Below are positions 10,068-19,253 of a DNA stretch of 64,000 nucleotides, piece by piece. This DNA is from an uncultured Kiloniellales bacterium. Its GTDB lineage: Bacteria; Pseudomonadota; Alphaproteobacteria; Kiloniellales; JAKSDN01. Numbering within the stretch: the stretch's first letter is position 1; every line of letters starts with the position of its first letter. The position numbers and the translations under genes are program-made. A model generated the notes under the pieces. It ran no database searches and was not told where the DNA came from. It saw nothing but the letters and a program-made list of their open reading frames with translations. The stretch spans positions 1 to 64,000 of the forward strand of contig CAMYKD010000021.1 in assembly GCA_947258885.1 (NCBI GenBank), given 5' to 3'.

Positions 10068-12743
10068 TCAACCGGCGGCCACGAGTTCCTGCTCGACCAG
10101 GCGCCCGGCACGCATGACCAGGACCCGGTCGAAGAATTCGGCCCACGCCGCCTTCTGCAGCGTCCAGATCACACCGCGGCCTCGACGCGCCTCGAGGAGC
10201 CTCCTTCCGATCTCCCGCTGCGTGGCGCTGTCCATGACCGCCGCGGCTTCGTTTATGATCAGAAGGTCGGGCTCCTTCAACAGCGCGCGGCCAATGGCCA
10301 GCTTCTGTCGCTGAATGCTCGTCAGCCGCCGGCCGCCGACGCCGACCTGATAGTCCAGGCCCACGGCGAGCACGATCCGCCTGAGTTCGAGGCTGTCGAG
10401 CGCCTCGGTCACGGCTTGGCCGACGATCTCTTTCGCGTGGGCCTTGCCGTAGGCGAGGCGGCCGAACAGGATATTGTCCTGCAGCGAGGCGGCGGCGTTG
10501 TAGCTGTCCGGCCGGTAGAACTCGACGGCACCGGGATCGTCCCGCTCCAGCCGTTCGGCGACCCGGCGCCGCGCCGCCAGAATCCTCCCCCCCCGGGCTT
10601 CGTCGATCAAGCCCAGGCGATGGCGGGATTCCACATATTTGAAGGGCAGTCGCCGGAGCTTCAACTGCTCGGCCTCGGGCAGGGCCTCGGGACCGATCTT
10701 CTCCGCGCGCGCCACGAGCGCGCGATATTCCGGTAGCTCGTCCTCGTCGATGAAGCCGAACTGTTCGAAGAACGGGTGGCCGGCCGGCAGGTCGCCGAGC
10801 AACTCGACCATGGTCTTGGCGATCGTCTCGCCCATCCTGAGCACGTTGCCAAGGGCCCCCTCTTCGCGCAGGAACCTCAGGACCAGGGGATTTTCCGCCA
10901 GCGCCTCGTCGGTGAACTCCGGCTTGGTCGGGGTTCCGAAGAGCAGGTTCTCAGCAAGCGTGGCATTGGGGTTGTAGCGCTCGGGGTCGAAGCGCACCAC
11001 GAGATCGCTCGCCCCTTCCTCGGCCAAGCTGTCGATCAGGGCGGCGCGCGCGCGCAGTATCCCCTCTGCGACGTCGGGGCGCGCCCGGGGATCTATCGTG
11101 CCGGTCAGGCCGAAGCGGTAGAGGTCCTCGTCCATATCCACCAGCGAGAGGGCCTCGATCATCTTCTCCTGCAGGCCCTTCGCGTCCTCGACACCCGCGG
11201 CGGCGTAATCGATCCAGTCGGCCTCCGGATCCAGTGTCGTGTTGCCGGCCCGCCGGCTTTCCGCAACCTGCCGCGCCTTGAGTTTGCGCTGGCCGGCGTC
11301 GAGGGCGGGCTCTTTGAGGGGGCGATGCTTCAGGCCGTAGAGCAGATTGTCGCCGACCGAGACCGGGAACAGATAGGCGTCCTGGCCGACATAGGAGATC
11401 CGCCGGCCGGTCACGGCCTCCGGCAGGTCGTGGAGGTCGCGCCCTCCCACCGTGATCGATCCGGCGCCCGGCCGTGCCAGATTGGCCAACAGCATGCCCA
11501 AGTGTTCCTTGCCGCTGCTGCTGTTGCCGACGATGGCCAGGTGGGCGGTCACGGGAATCGTGAAGTTGACGGAATCGACCAGCTTGGTGTTGGTTTCGTC
11601 GACGAGGCTGACCGCGGCGCAAACGATGTCGCCGCCGAGCGGCGGGCCTGGGTCGGCGGCCACGTCTTGCCGTACCGGATCGAGCATCTCCGGCGGCTGG
11701 AACTGCCCGATCACCTGATCGTACTTGATCTGCACGTCCAGGCGCCGCTGGTCCCAATCGATGAGCTCCTTGATCGGCCCGGGCAGGTCCTTGTAGGCGG
11801 CGATCACGGCGACCAGCGCACCGATGTCGAGCCGGCCCCAGTACGCGAGCATGCCGCCTACGGAATAGAAGAAGAAAGGGGTGAGCTGAGCCAGGAGGTT
11901 GTTCAGGAACTTGACGAAGAATTTCCGCTGATAGATCTCGAAGCGGATACGGAATATGTGGCCGACTCGCGAGGCGATATCGGCGCGTTCCAGATTTGAC
12001 GTGTCGTGAGCATGGATCTCCACCGCGCCATCGACCAGCTCGCCAATTCGACCGGCCAGCTGCCGGGCCGTCAGCTGACGCTCCTTGCCGAGACTGAGGA
12101 TGCGCTTGCGCAGCATGGGGATAAGGACGGCCTGCACGGCGACAATAGTGGACGCGGCCAGGCCGAGCCACAAGCTCTGCAACATGATGAAGAACATGGC
12201 GGTGAGGGCCTGGCCGCCGAGAAATACCGGGGTCACGAAGGCATCGCCGATGAAGCCGCCGAGTGGCTCGACCTCGTCCTTGATCATGGTGGCGATCTCG
12301 GCCTGCTTGACCTTGCGGGAGTAGGGGATCGGAAAGCGGAGGATCCGGTCGGTCAACTCGTACCGCAGCCGGCGCAGCATGCGTTCGCCCATACGGCCCT
12401 TCAAGGTGTTGATGACGAACTTGAACATGCCGTTGACGAGCACGAAACCGAGGAAGGCAAAGCTGAGCGCAAGCAGGTAATCGCCCTGCTCCAGCTGGAA
12501 ACCGTCGAACAACCTGGCCGGCCCAGCTGCCGTATCCCCGCCGAACGGCCGGTCGAATTCGAGGAACGGCTGGGTCGACCCCGCGCCTTCGAAGCCTTCG
12601 CCTTGGATCCCCTTGTTGACGATCGACTTGGGCAGATCGAGGGAGACGAAATAGAATGGCAGGGAGATCAGCACGAGGAACAGGATCGCCACCTGCTCGC
12701 GCTTGCTGTGCCGCCAGACGTATTTGAAGAGTTTCGGTTCCAT
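10068..12743 (-). CDS. ABC exporter-like fusion (membrane domain plus highly degenerate NBD with a large insertion)
   Basis: TM segments (VAILFLVLISLPFYFVSL, YLLALSFAFLGFVLVNGMF, LGGQALTAMFFIMLQSLWLGLAAS); NBD motifs GNSSSGKEH, SYVGQDAYLF, LTSIQRQKLAIGRALL, PDLLIINEAAAVMD. Confidence 0.85.
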   Translation of the reverse strand: MEPKLFKYVWRHSKREQVAILFLVLISLPFYFVSLDLPKSIVNKGIQGEGFEGAGSTQPFLEFDRPFGGDTAAGPARLFDGFQLEQGDYLLALSFAFLGFVLVNGMFKFVINTLKGRMGERMLRRLRYELTDRILRFPIPYSRKVKQAEIATMIKDEVEPLGGFIGDAFVTPVFLGGQALTAMFFIMLQSLWLGLAASTIVAVQAVLIPMLRKRILSLGKERQLTARQLAGRIGELVDGAVEIHAHDTSNLERADIASRVGHIFRIRFEIYQRKFFVKFLNNLLAQLTPFFFYSVGGMLAYWGRLDIGALVAVIAAYKDLPGPIKELIDWDQRRLDVQIKYDQVIGQFQPPEMLDPVRQDVAADPGPPLGGDIVCAAVSLVDETNTKLVDSVNFTIPVTAHLAIVGNSSSGKEHLGMLLANLARPGAGSITVGGRDLHDLPEAVTGRRISYVGQDAYLFPVSVGDNLLYGLKHRPLKEPALDAGQRKLKARQVAESRRAGNTTLDPEADWIDYAAAGVEDAKGLQEKMIEALSLVDMDEDLYRFGLTGTIDPRARPDVAEGILRARAALIDSLAEEGASDLVVRFDPERYNPNATLAENLLFGTPTKPEFTDEALAENPLVLRFLREEGALGNVLRMGETIAKTMVELLGDLPAGHPFFEQFGFIDEDELPEYRALVARAEKIGPEALPEAEQLKLRRLPFKYVESRHRLGLIDEARGGRILAARRRVAERLERDDPGAVEFYRPDSYNAAASLQDNILFGRLAYGKAHAKEIVGQAVTEALDSLELRRIVLAVGLDYQVGVGGRRLTSIQRQKLAIGRALLKEPDLLIINEAAAVMDSATQREIGRRLLEARRGRGVIWTLQKAAWAEFFDRVLVMRAGRLVEQELVAAG

Positions 12744-12944
12744 GGAAAACCGGATGATCGCGCCCCACTCGAGATGACCGGATCCGCCGCGGTCGAGCCA
12801 CATTAACCAATGGACCCTGGCGCGTAAACGCAGCTGCGCCGGCACCGCTCCGGGCCGATATAGACTATTTTCACATCCTGGAAACCTGTGGCATGATCCG
12901 GGCTCTTGCAGGAGAGGGTTTCCGGGAAATTCAGGGGTTTTTGC

Positions 12945-14192
12945 ATGGCCGGGGTCCGCAGGGACAAGCGGGTGCTGATATACAGCCACGACAGCTTCGG
13001 TCTCGGCCACCTGCGCCGTTGCCGCGAAATCGCGCACGCGCTGGTCGAGGCCGAGCAGGATCTCTCGGTCCTGATACTCTCGGGATCGCCGATCATCGGG
13101 AGCTTCGACTTCCGGGCCCGGGTCGACTTCGTGCGCGTGCCCGGAGTGATCAAGCTGCGAAACGGGGACTACACCTCGCTCGCCCTCCACATCGACGTAG
13201 AACATACAATGGCCATGCGGACCTCGATCATCGAGCACACGGCCAAGATCTACGACCCGGACCTGTTTCTTGTCGACAAGGAGCCGCTCGGGCTGCGCGG
13301 CGAGGCGGAAAATACCCTTGCCATGCTGAATGCGCGGGGCACGCCCTGCATCCTGGGCCTGCGCGACGTGATGGACGAGCCGGCGCGGCTGGTCCCGGAG
13401 TGGGAGCGCAAACAAGCCGTTCCGGCCCTGATGAACTATTACCACGATATCTGGGTCTATGGACTGCCGCAGGTCTACGACCCTCTCGAAGGCGTGGCCA
13501 TGGCCGATTCGGTACGCCGGAAGGTGACCTACACGGGCTACTTGCCGCGCAGCGTACCGCAGGCCGCGCCGGGGCTGACCCTCGAGAAGATCGACGAGCC
13601 CTACCTGCTGATCACCGTCGGCGGCGGCGGCGACGGCGAGCAGATCGTCGATTGGGTGCTGCGTGCCTACGAAAGCGACCCGGACATACCCTACCCGGCG
13701 CTCCTGGTGCTTGGACCCTTCATGGCCTCCGACCTCCAGAACGAGTTCCTGCAGCGGGCAAGCCAGCTGCCCCGGATCGAAGCGATTACCTTCGAGGCCC
13801 GCCTCGAAAGCCTCATGGAGCGCGCGCTGGGCGTGGTCTGCATGGGCGGCTACAACACCTTTTGCGAGATCCTGTCGTTCAACAAGCGGGCGCTGGTGGT
13901 GCCCCGCACCGAGCCGAGAATGGAGCAGTACATCCGCGCCACCCGGGCCGCACAGCTGGGTCTGGTCAGCGTTCTTCCCGACGACGGCCGCCGCGAGGCC
14001 CAGGTCATGGCGACGGCCCTGCGCACGCTGCCGCAGCAATCCCCGCCCAGCGAAACAGTCGTGCCGGGCCTGCTCGACGGCCGGGACAATGTGATCAAGC
14101 TCGCCCGGCAGTGGCTGCGCCGCCGGCGGCGCGGCCTCAGCGTGGCGAGCATGGTCGCAAACTCCCGCGCCGCTTTGCGCCTCGGGCGCTAA
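12945..14192 (+). CDS. Predicted glycosyltransferase (GT28/MurG-like, COG4671-type)
   Basis: RVLIYSHDSFGLGHLRRCREIAHAL...DLFLVDKEPLGLRGE...VCMGGYNTFCEILSFNKRALVVPRTEPRMEQYIRA. ATG at 12945. Confidence 0.85.
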   Translation: MAGVRRDKRVLIYSHDSFGLGHLRRCREIAHALVEAEQDLSVLILSGSPIIGSFDFRARVDFVRVPGVIKLRNGDYTSLALHIDVEHTMAMRTSIIEHTAKIYDPDLFLVDKEPLGLRGEAENTLAMLNARGTPCILGLRDVMDEPARLVPEWERKQAVPALMNYYHDIWVYGLPQVYDPLEGVAMADSVRRKVTYTGYLPRSVPQAAPGLTLEKIDEPYLLITVGGGGDGEQIVDWVLRAYESDPDIPYPALLVLGPFMASDLQNEFLQRASQLPRIEAITFEARLESLMERALGVVCMGGYNTFCEILSFNKRALVVPRTEPRMEQYIRATRAAQLGLVSVLPDDGRREAQVMATALRTLPQQSPPSETVVPGLLDGRDNVIKLARQWLRRRRRGLSVASMVANSRAALRLGR

Positions 14193-14256
14193 CCGCGCGA
14201 TTCTGGACCAGGCCATGAGCTTGACGGCCGGCCGGTCGGCTCTCTAACGTCGAGCC

Positions 14257-15540
14257 ATGCCTGGGATCTCTCCCGCCAAGGACCCTTGTCACATATCGCC
14301 CTGCGTCGCGGTCGTGTTGAAGGGCTATCCTCGCCTGTCGGAAACCTTCATCGCCCAGGAAATCCGGGCCCTGGAGCAGGGCGGCTTGAACCTGCGGATC
14401 TATTCGCTGCGGCACCCCACCGATCCCGCTACTCATCCTGTCCATCGCGAGATCGTTTCGCCGGTGAGCTATCTCCCGGAGTACTTGCACCAGGAGCCCC
14501 TTAGGGTGTACCGCGCCTGGCGCAGGGCCCGCCGTCTGCCCCGCTACCAGCAAGCCTTCCGGACCTGGCTCGGGGATTTGCGCCGGGATTTCACGCGCAA
14601 CCGGGTGCGGCGGTTCGGCCAGGCTTGTGTCCTGGCCGCAGAGCTGCCGGCCGACGCCACCCGGCTGCACGCGCATTTCTTGCACACGCCGGCCTCGGTC
14701 GCCCGCTATGCCGGCTTGATGACCGGTCTGCCGTGGTCCTGTTCGGCCCATGCCAAGGACATCTGGACCACGCCCGCCTGGGAGAAACGGGAAAAGCTCG
14801 CGGAACTCGACTGGCTGGTCACCTGTACCGCGGTCGGACGTGATCACCTCGCCGGGCTGGCGCCTGATCCGGGCCGGGTCCGCCTGATCTACCATGGCCT
14901 GGACTTCGACCGCTGGCCGCGGCCGCCGGAACTGCGCCCCGCCCGGGACGGGTCACTGCCGGACGATCCGGTGGTTCTGCTCTCGGTCGGCAGGGCGGTC
15001 GAGAAGAAGGGTTATGAAGACCTTCTGGCGGCTCTTGCGCTTCTGCCCGCGCCGCTTCACTGGCGCCTGATACACATCGGTGGCGGCACATTGGCTCCGC
15101 GCCTGCGCGCGCGGGCCGAGGCCCTCGGTTTGGCCCCGCGCCTGACCTGGCTCGGCGCCCAGCCGCAGGAGGCCGTGCTCCGCAACTACCGCAGCGCGGA
15201 TCTTTTCGTCCTGGCCAGCCGCGTGGCCGCGGACGGCGACCGCGACGGCCTGCCCAACGTCCTGATGGAGGCCCAGAGCCAGGGCTTGGCTTGCCTCGCC
15301 ACGCGTGTTTCGGCAATACCCGAGCTGATCGAAGACGGGGTCAACGGCGTGCTCGCCGAGGCCGGCGACCCGGTGGCGCTCGCCGCCGCCCTCGACCACT
15401 TGATCCGGAACCCGGCGGCCCGCGCAGCCTTGGGCGCGGCCGGCACGATACGGGTCCGCGAGCGCTTTTCCATGGCCGGGGGCATCGCGGTCTTGGCCGA
15501 GAGCCTCGCCTCGACCGCACCGGCCCGCGCTACGCTCTAG
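14257..15540 (+). CDS. Glycosyltransferase family 4
   Basis: VVLKGYPRLSETFIAQEIRALEQ; VVLLSVGRAVEKKGYEDLLAAL; VAADGDRDGLPNVLMEAQSQGLACLATRVSAIPELIEDGVNG: GT4 E-x7-E motif region. Confidence 0.92.
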   Translation: MPGISPAKDPCHISPCVAVVLKGYPRLSETFIAQEIRALEQGGLNLRIYSLRHPTDPATHPVHREIVSPVSYLPEYLHQEPLRVYRAWRRARRLPRYQQAFRTWLGDLRRDFTRNRVRRFGQACVLAAELPADATRLHAHFLHTPASVARYAGLMTGLPWSCSAHAKDIWTTPAWEKREKLAELDWLVTCTAVGRDHLAGLAPDPGRVRLIYHGLDFDRWPRPPELRPARDGSLPDDPVVLLSVGRAVEKKGYEDLLAALALLPAPLHWRLIHIGGGTLAPRLRARAEALGLAPRLTWLGAQPQEAVLRNYRSADLFVLASRVAADGDRDGLPNVLMEAQSQGLACLATRVSAIPELIEDGVNGVLAEAGDPVALAAALDHLIRNPAARAALGAAGTIRVRERFSMAGGIAVLAESLASTAPARATL

Positions 15541-15548
15541 GTAAGATC

Positions 15549-16685
15549 ATGCGCGTAGCCTTTTACGCACCGATGAAACCGCCCGACCATCCGGTACCCT
15601 CGGGCGACCGGCGCATGGCGGGCCTGCTGATGGAGGCGCTGTCGCTGGCCGGCCATGAGGTCGAGCTGTCCAGCCGGCTGAGAAGCCGCGACGGCACCGG
15701 TGACCTCCTGCGCCAAGCGCGCCTCGAGTCGCTAGGCGCCGCGTTGGGGCGTCGCCTCCTGCGACGCATCGAAACACGGCCGGCTAGTGAGCGCCCCGCT
15801 GCGTGGCTGACCTACCATCTCTATTACAAGGCCCCCGACTGGATCGGTCCGGCGGTCTGCGAGGCGCTCGCCATCCCCTATCTTGTGGCCGAGGCCTCGG
15901 TGGCGGCCAAACGGGCCGGCGGCCCCTGGGACCGGGGCCACCGGGCCACCCTGGACGCCCTGGAGCAGGCCGCCGCGGTCATCGCATTCAACCCCGCGGA
16001 CAGCGAATGCCTGCCGGACCCTCACCGGATCCGCGGGCTCAAGCCTTTCCTGGATCCGATACCGTACCGAACGGCGGCAACCGAAAGACACCGGCACCGC
16101 GCCGCTCTGGCGGCCCGCCTGGGCATGGACCCCGAGCAACCCTGGCTCGCGGCGGTCGCCATGATGCGGCCGGGGGACAAGCTCGCGTCCTACCGTCTGC
16201 TGGCCCGCGCGTTGAACGACCTGAGAGAGACGCCCTGGCAGTTGGTGGTCGCCGGCGACGGTCCCGCGCGCGATCAGGTGACAGCGGCTTTTGCCGCGAT
16301 CGGAGGCGACAGGGTCCGCTATGCCGGTGAAATGACCTTGCGGGCCCTGCCGCCGCTCTACGCGGCCTGCGATCTGCTGGTCTGGCCCGCGGTCAACGAG
16401 GCGTACGGCATGGCGCTGCTCGAGGCCCAGGCAAGCGGTCTTCCGGTCGTCGCCGGGGCGAGCGGCGGCGTATCGGAGATCGTGCGTCACGACGTGACGG
16501 GCCTGCTGGCCGCAGCCGGCGAAGCGGACGCTTTCGCGGCCGCCGTGCGCGGCCTTCTCGGGGATCGGGCGCGCCGGCGACGCATGGCTGCGGCGGCACT
16601 GGAGGTGGTCGGGGCGGAGCACGGACTCGCGGCCACGGCGAGGAGGCTCGACGCGATCCTTGCCGAGGCGGTGGCACCGGCATGA
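15549..16685 (+). CDS. Glycosyltransferase family 4
   Basis: MRVAFYAPMKPPDHPVPSGDRRMAGLLMEAL; VWPAVNEAYGMALLEAQASGLPVVAGASGGVSEIVRHDVTGLL. Confidence 0.9.
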   Translation: MRVAFYAPMKPPDHPVPSGDRRMAGLLMEALSLAGHEVELSSRLRSRDGTGDLLRQARLESLGAALGRRLLRRIETRPASERPAAWLTYHLYYKAPDWIGPAVCEALAIPYLVAEASVAAKRAGGPWDRGHRATLDALEQAAAVIAFNPADSECLPDPHRIRGLKPFLDPIPYRTAATERHRHRAALAARLGMDPEQPWLAAVAMMRPGDKLASYRLLARALNDLRETPWQLVVAGDGPARDQVTAAFAAIGGDRVRYAGEMTLRALPPLYAACDLLVWPAVNEAYGMALLEAQASGLPVVAGASGGVSEIVRHDVTGLLAAAGEADAFAAAVRGLLGDRARRRRMAAAALEVVGAEHGLAATARRLDAILAEAVAPA

Positions 16686-17281
16686 CATCGCGCCCCGTTC
16701 CGCTGGTCGTGCTGCGCCACGGCCCGACCGATTGGAACGCCGAGAGGCGTATTCAAGGCCGCAGCGACCGGCCGCTGAGCAAAGCCGGGCGGGCGGCGGT
16801 GCGGCGTTGGAGCCTGCCGGTCGAGTGCTCCGGCTACGACTGGATCACGAGTCCGCTGCTCCGCGCAAGAGAGACCGCGGCCCTGATGGGCCATGACGAT
16901 GCGGTGATCGAGTCGTCGCTCATCGAGACCGACTGGGGCCAGTGGGAGGGACAGACCTTGGGCGAGCTGCGCGATCGCTACGGAGTGGAAATGATCGAAA
17001 TGGAGGCCCGGGGCCTCGATTTCCGGCCACCTGGCGGGGAAAGTCCGCGCGACGTACAGGCCCGTTTGGCGCCCTGGCTCACCCGCGTCGCGGCCGGCGG
17101 GCGGCCGTGCGTGGCGGTCTGCCACAAGGGGGTGGTTCGCGCCCTCGCCGCGCTGGCCAGCGGCTGGGACATGACCGGGCCGCCGCCCGAAAAGCTGCGC
17201 GACGCCACGGCCCACCGTTTCGTGGTGGACACCGGCGGCACACCGGTCGTCGGTCGGCTGAACCTTCCTCTCGTGTCATGA
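16682..17281 (+). CDS. Histidine phosphatase family protein
   Basis: LVVLRHGPTDWNAERRIQGRSDRPLS (RHG motif), ITSPLLRARETAALM, CVAVCHKGVVRALAA. 4-nt ATGA overlap with the upstream gene. Confidence 0.92.
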   Translation: MTSRPVPLVVLRHGPTDWNAERRIQGRSDRPLSKAGRAAVRRWSLPVECSGYDWITSPLLRARETAALMGHDDAVIESSLIETDWGQWEGQTLGELRDRYGVEMIEMEARGLDFRPPGGESPRDVQARLAPWLTRVAAGGRPCVAVCHKGVVRALAALASGWDMTGPPPEKLRDATAHRFVVDTGGTPVVGRLNLPLVS

Positions 17282-18447
17282 CCCAATCCGCCGACATCCT
17301 GTTCTACGTCCAGCACCTGCTCGGCATCGGCCACCTGCGGCGTGCCGCCCTGATCGCCAAGGCCGTGGACCGGGCCGGGATGTCTGTGGTCTTTGTCTCC
17401 GGCGGCATGCCGGTACCGGGGCTGGACATCGGCGGCGCGGCCTTCGTGCAACTGCCGCCCCTGCGCTCGGCCGACCAGTATTTCTCGACCTTGGTCGACA
17501 CCGCGGGCCGCCCGATCGATAATGCGTGGCGCGACGCGCGGCGCGACCGCCTGCTAGCCCTGCTCGAGGCGGTGCGGCCCCGGCTGCTGCTCACCGAGAT
17601 GTTCCCCTTCGGCCGCCGTCAGCTGCGTTTCGAGCTGAATCCCTTGCTAGAGGCCGCGCGCGCCCGCAGGCCAAGGCCCCTGGTCGTGTCTTCGGTGCGC
17701 GATGTCATCAACCGGCCGGACAAGCCCGGCAAGGCCGCCTGGATCGTCGAAACCCTACGGCGCCAGTTCGACCGGATCCTGGTGCACGGGGACCCGTCAT
17801 TGCTGACCCTGGAGACCAGCTTTCCCGAAGCCGCGCAAATCGCTGGCATGCTCGACTACACGGGCTATGTGGTGAGCCCGCCCCCGGAGTCGACGGACGC
17901 AACCGGCGAGGGCGCCGGCGAAGTGCTGGTCTCGACCGGTGGCGGCGCGGTCGCCGAGCCCATGATCGACGCGGTGCTGGCCGCGCGGCCCCTGACCACG
18001 CTGAAGACCCGCGCATGGCGGATCCTTGCGGGTCACAACCTTCCCGAGGCGACTTTTGGCGCCTACCGAAAGCGGGCCGGGGACGGCGTGATCCTCGAGC
18101 GCGCGCGGCCCGATTTTCTCGACCTTCTGGCCCGCGCGGGGCTTTCGATCAGTCAGGCCGGCTACAACACGGTCATGGAAGTCCTGGCCGCCGGCCCGCC
18201 GGCCGTCGTGGTGCCCTTCGCGGGCGGCGCCGAGACCGAGCAGTCCCTGCGCGCCGGCCTGCTGGCGGAGCGCGGGCTGCTTACCGTGGTCGAGGAGGCG
18301 GGGCTGGACGGTCCCGCTCTGGCCGCAGGCATCGACCGGGCCCTGGCAGGGAGCGGCGCGACGCGCCCCTCGGTCGCCCTGGCAACAGACGGGGCCGCGA
18401 GGACGGCAGACATACTCGCCCGCATGCTTGCTATAGTGGCCGCGTGA
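17278..18447 (+). CDS. Predicted glycosyltransferase (GT28/MurG-like, COG4671-type), paralog of 12945-14192
   Basis: DILFYVQHLLGIGHLRRAALIAKAVDRAG...LSISQAGYNTVMEVLAAGPPAVVVPFAGGAETEQSLRAGLLAERG. Confidence 0.88.
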   Translation: MTQSADILFYVQHLLGIGHLRRAALIAKAVDRAGMSVVFVSGGMPVPGLDIGGAAFVQLPPLRSADQYFSTLVDTAGRPIDNAWRDARRDRLLALLEAVRPRLLLTEMFPFGRRQLRFELNPLLEAARARRPRPLVVSSVRDVINRPDKPGKAAWIVETLRRQFDRILVHGDPSLLTLETSFPEAAQIAGMLDYTGYVVSPPPESTDATGEGAGEVLVSTGGGAVAEPMIDAVLAARPLTTLKTRAWRILAGHNLPEATFGAYRKRAGDGVILERARPDFLDLLARAGLSISQAGYNTVMEVLAAGPPAVVVPFAGGAETEQSLRAGLLAERGLLTVVEEAGLDGPALAAGIDRALAGSGATRPSVALATDGAARTADILARMLAIVAA

Positions 18448-19253
18448 CGAGTTGGCGCGAATTCGAGCAGGAGTTGGATACCTGGGCCGAGGCCGGGTCG
18501 AGCGCGACCTTCTGGTGGCGCGACGACGACGCGGTCGAGCCCACGGCGGCCCTGGACCGTTTGCTGGCCCTTGCCGCCGCCCAAGAAGTTCCCGTCGCGG
18601 CGGCAGTCGTTCCGGGGCGCGGCTGTGCCGCTCTGGGCCGCCGCCTCGCCGCGGCGGCCGATATAGCGACCCCGCTGCAGCACGGCTATCTCCACCGCAA
18701 TTACGCGCCGGCCGGCGAGAGGAAGGTGGAGCTCGGGGGCCACCGGCCCAGCGCGCGAATCTGCGAGGAGTTGATGCGCGGCGCCGCACGGATGGCTGCG
18801 ATTTTCGGACCCGGGGCCCTGCCGGCGCTGGTGCCGCCCTGGAACCGGATCGCGCCCGAGCTGATCCCGATGCTGCCTGAACTCGGCCTGACCGGGCTGT
18901 CGACCTACGGCGCGCGCCAAGTATCCGCACCGGCCCCGGGCCTGACCCAGGCCAACACCCACGTCGACATCATGCGCTGGGATTCGCCGCGGGGCTTTCT
19001 GGGCGAATCCGAAGCGCTCGGCCTGTTCCGGGGCCATCTGGAGGCCCGGCGGCGCGCGGGCACCGGCCGCGCCGGTGCGGATCCGACGGAGCCGACCGGC
19101 CTGCTGACCCACCACCTGGCCCACGACGAGCCCACCTGGGAATTTCTCGAGCGCCTGCTGCCGTTGCTGGCCCGGCATCCCGCCGCTCGTGCGATACCAG
19201 TTTCCGACGTTTTCAACACCATGCCGAGCAGCGTCAGCGAGGGGTCGACTTGA
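18444..19253 (+). CDS. Polysaccharide deacetylase-like protein
   Basis: SSATFWWRDDDAVEPTAALDRLLALAAAQEVPVAAAVVP, QHGYLHRNYAP, LVPPWNRIAPELIPMLPELGLTGLSTYG: NodB-homology-like DD and H positions. GTG start overlapping the previous stop (GTGA). Confidence 0.78.
   Translation: MTSWREFEQELDTWAEAGSSATFWWRDDDAVEPTAALDRLLALAAAQEVPVAAAVVPGRGCAALGRRLAAAADIATPLQHGYLHRNYAPAGERKVELGGHRPSARICEELMRGAARMAAIFGPGALPALVPPWNRIAPELIPMLPELGLTGLSTYGARQVSAPAPGLTQANTHVDIMRWDSPRGFLGESEALGLFRGHLEARRRAGTGRAGADPTEPTGLLTHHLAHDEPTWEFLERLLPLLARHPAARAIPVSDVFNTMPSSVSEGST

Noticed and set aside
12006-12806. 266-aa plus-strand ORF (Glu/Gln-rich) opposite the ABC-like gene
   Set aside because: Shadow of the minus-strand coding frame; skewed composition and no motif.
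12744-14216. Extension of the ABC-like ORF to 14216 (1382 aa)
   Set aside because: The upstream part is antisense to the glycosyltransferase at 12945-14192; the real protein most likely starts at MEPKLFKYVWRHSKREQ (12743).
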